NCBI RefSeq assembly: GCF_003171515.1
Contig: NC_089390.1
Span: forward strand, 3,410,001 to 3,474,000
Length of the DNA: 64,000 nucleotides
Source of the DNA: Pyrenophora tritici-repentis
Lineage: Eukaryota > Ascomycota > Dothideomycetes > Pleosporales > Pleosporaceae
Direction of reading: 5' to 3'
Position 1 is the stretch's first letter; the number at the start of each line of letters is the position of its first letter. The position numbers and the translations under genes are program-made. Positions 61,885 to 64,000 of this stretch are shown in pieces. The notes under the pieces are model-generated. The model did not search any database and was not told the DNA's origin. It saw only the letters and a program-made list of their open reading frames with translations.

Positions 61885-62860
61885 TTTGGCGAATGAATGT
61901 CGTCGATATGCGGGTGGCGGGTGGGTGGGAGGAGTTGTGGATGTCGTTGGTGAGGCGCAGAAATGTTCGGCGGGTTGAGCGAGGGCAGCCGCTACTACGC
62001 AAGGTTGTTCGCCCCTCTATAAGGCTATTTACGGCTAGTGGGAATTTGCAACCTGGAAGTGGTCGACGACGAGCCGAAGACGTTTGCGACGGAACAATGG
62101 ACGATGCCGGTGAATGGGAAGGGGGGATGATGCGCGCGAAAGAGGCGGGCGTCGTGCTATTTGTACCTTGACCGTCTTTTCGTGAAGGCGTGGCACGTGT
62201 CTATCTCCCCAGCACATAACGCAGGCGACTCTCGACTTTATCTGGCGGCAATGCCTCTGCTGCTTGTGCGCGCAGTAGTCTACCGTACATGGTCATTACC
62301 CTGCGGCATGGCCGACCTTCGCCGCCGGTACTCGAAGAAGCTACAAGGGGCGGAGAGGGCATGTATTTTGCTATCCATTGGCGCTGCAGCCTCTGCGTGT
62401 GGACGTCAATACTACCTACATACATGACCGAAAGCCTCCGATTCTAGCCTCGCGAGCATCGAGCATGAGTCGGCCCTGCAGCAGGCATGCAAGACTCATC
62501 ACCGACACTGACATGCAGCAAACCCGCCATTGTCGACAGGGCGGCCACATCCCATCTCTGCCTCCATAGACCCGATCACCACCACTACGCACTACGCACT
62601 ACACACTTACAGTACGCACTACCAGCTAGCCACACCTGCCTTCTAGAACAAAGCGGGGCTCTAGAAAATCCTTAGCAAACCCTGAACAAAACCTTGGAAA
62701 TCACCAGCGCCGTACCACTTGCCTAAACCCGAACCTGGAAAGCGCAACCATGGCAGCTCACTACATCATGTCCACTGACTCAGCACTTTGTCAACGGCGC
62801 CCTTCCCGCCCATGGAACATGGAAACGGCGGACACGTAAAGTAATCATGGCACCACTACA
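61885..62860. other. Intergenic, NAP1 5' side
   Basis: About 980 bp. Contains a short direct repeat of CACTACGCACTAC near 62581-62625. No gene recognised. Confidence 0.45.
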
Positions 62861-64000
62861 CTACAACCGTCCCTGTATCCTTCCTAATCTCCTTGTAGCC
62901 AATGCCGCCAAACAGGCCGAACAGGCCCCAATGAACAAGCAGACCGCAATAGCATTCGGCCCATCTGTCCTGTGGTGTTCCTCTGGCGGCGCATCGCTCA
63001 ACTCTGGGCTCTTGCCAGGCTCAAGGATCGAAAACACCACCCAAGAAATGCCTGTACCCATGAACTGCGGCAATGTAGTGTATAGGTTCATGATGCCGAG
63101 GTACTGTCCGGAGCTTGCCCCTCCGCTAGACGTCGTGCTGTCGTTAGCCTTTTCGAGTTTGTCCTGGGCCTCGGACATGTCAATTGAAGCGCGCTTCAAA
63201 TGTGTTGAGCGTGAAGACGCTGTATTCAGGTGATTAATTTCTACCCCGAGGAACGCAAAGGGCGCCCAGCAGGCTACCGACCACGATCTGCCTGATGTCA
63301 GCTCAAAAACCCACATACACAGCACTGCAGTCATCACTTACACGCCACAGAAAGCAATAATGATGGTCGCATGTCTCAGGCTCTTCACAAAGGGCGCCAT
63401 GCACATGCTGCTTGCGAATATGCAATGAGCAGTCGTCCATGCCGTGAGCAGACTTGGCTTATATTTCTCCAGTCCGCTCAAACCTGGTGCGCGTTTTGAC
63501 GAATGGGAGAAGCCAGGCGTCGTTTCCTCTTCTTCTGGACTTCGGACGAAGAAGGGAAGCAGCACGGACATCACAAAGGTGATGACCGAGAAGGCAATGA
63601 GCGCCATGGACCCGATGCGGCCAACTTTGCCTGTGAGGTCGCCTGCTGCTTTGACGTCTGCGGGTGCGTCGTAACGAAGATAGACTTCGCCAACCCAGGT
63701 TGTGCTATAGAAGAGGAACGGAAACCAGCCTAGGTCATGGTTAGCTTCTATCCCAAGCAGTGACTGAACGCAACATACCGATCCAGGCCCAGAACTGTAC
63801 AGTGCAAATAGCCTGTATGCTCCTTGGCAAATTCAAAGCAGTATGAACGATAGTACCGAGCACCTGCTTGAAATTCAACCCTTCTCCCACTGCTGATCCA
63901 TCACTGATCAATACCCTTTCTGTAACAGCCCAGCTTGTCGTCCCGATAGCTAAACACAGCGTCATTGCTGCAACACCCGCTAGTTGTTTGAACTGCGTAT
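62861..64000 (-). CDS. GPH/SUT-type sugar transporter, 3' part (truncated by window edge)
   Basis: Three exons are visible on the minus strand: 64000-63779 (open to the edge), 63729-63342 and 63287-62861, with introns of 49 and 54 nt. The piece covers the second half of a 12-helix permease, including SIQAICTVQFWAWIGWFPFL, YSTTWVGEVYLR and VSWSVACWAPFAFLGVEIN. These match the plant SUT-like and fungal general alpha-glucoside permeases of the glycoside-pentoside-hexuronide group, proton symporters for sucrose, maltose or related sugars. A loop rich in Glu and Pro lies in the middle. The start codon and first helices are outside the window. Confidence 0.85.

Overview
The window is nuclear DNA of a filamentous ascomycete. 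Genes are densely packed on both strands and carry many short introns (mostly 45-60 nt) with fungal donor and branch-point motifs. Gene content includes a PH/CRIB PAK kinase, fungal-type alpha-actinin, the URC1 uracil-degradation enzyme and a short-type heme-thiolate peroxygenase. A Dothideomycete of the order Pleosporales is my best guess, from general resemblance only. I built gene models by hand, joining open frames at splice sites that restore known family sequence.

Layout: 0-1.5 kb, a conserved-looking unknown gene. 1.5-4.8 kb, gene-free and fairly AT-rich. 4.8-13.4 kb, CLA4 kinase, a CPA2-type cation/proton antiporter and alpha-actinin. 14.0-15.8 kb, a fungal transcription-factor-domain protein without a visible zinc cluster. 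15.8-21.6 kb, a gene-poor, decayed block holding a broken RTA1-like gene. 21.6-47.2 kb, a mostly housekeeping block: secreted peroxygenase, BMT2, RPL25, TIM8, an unknown secreted protein, a vacuolar amino-acid transporter, eRF1, prephenate dehydratase, cytosolic SerRS, Rheb, WAPL, uracil phosphoribosyltransferase, ELF1 and URC1. 47.2-53.5 kb, mostly intergenic with a small unknown gene, RPS1 and a tRNA-Thr(AGU). 54.9-64.0 kb, a cytochrome-P450-like protein, ITPase (HAM1), adenylate kinase 6 (FAP7), NAP1 and the 3' part of a GPH/SUT-type sugar transporter that runs off the right edge.

Most genes are unrelated housekeeping functions. The one functional grouping I see is FUR1 (UPRT) and URC1, 1.6 kb apart with only ELF1 between them; both act in the fungal URC route of uracil catabolism. 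The most unusual observations are: (i) a P450-fold protein with no cysteine where the heme ligand should be; (ii) four probable GC-AG introns among about 53 inferred introns, three sharing the donor GCATGT, one of them directly after the ELF1 start codon; (iii) the FUR1-ELF1-URC1 arrangement; and (iv) the decayed block at 15.8-21.6 kb. No transposon, CRISPR array or clear secondary-metabolite cluster was recognised.
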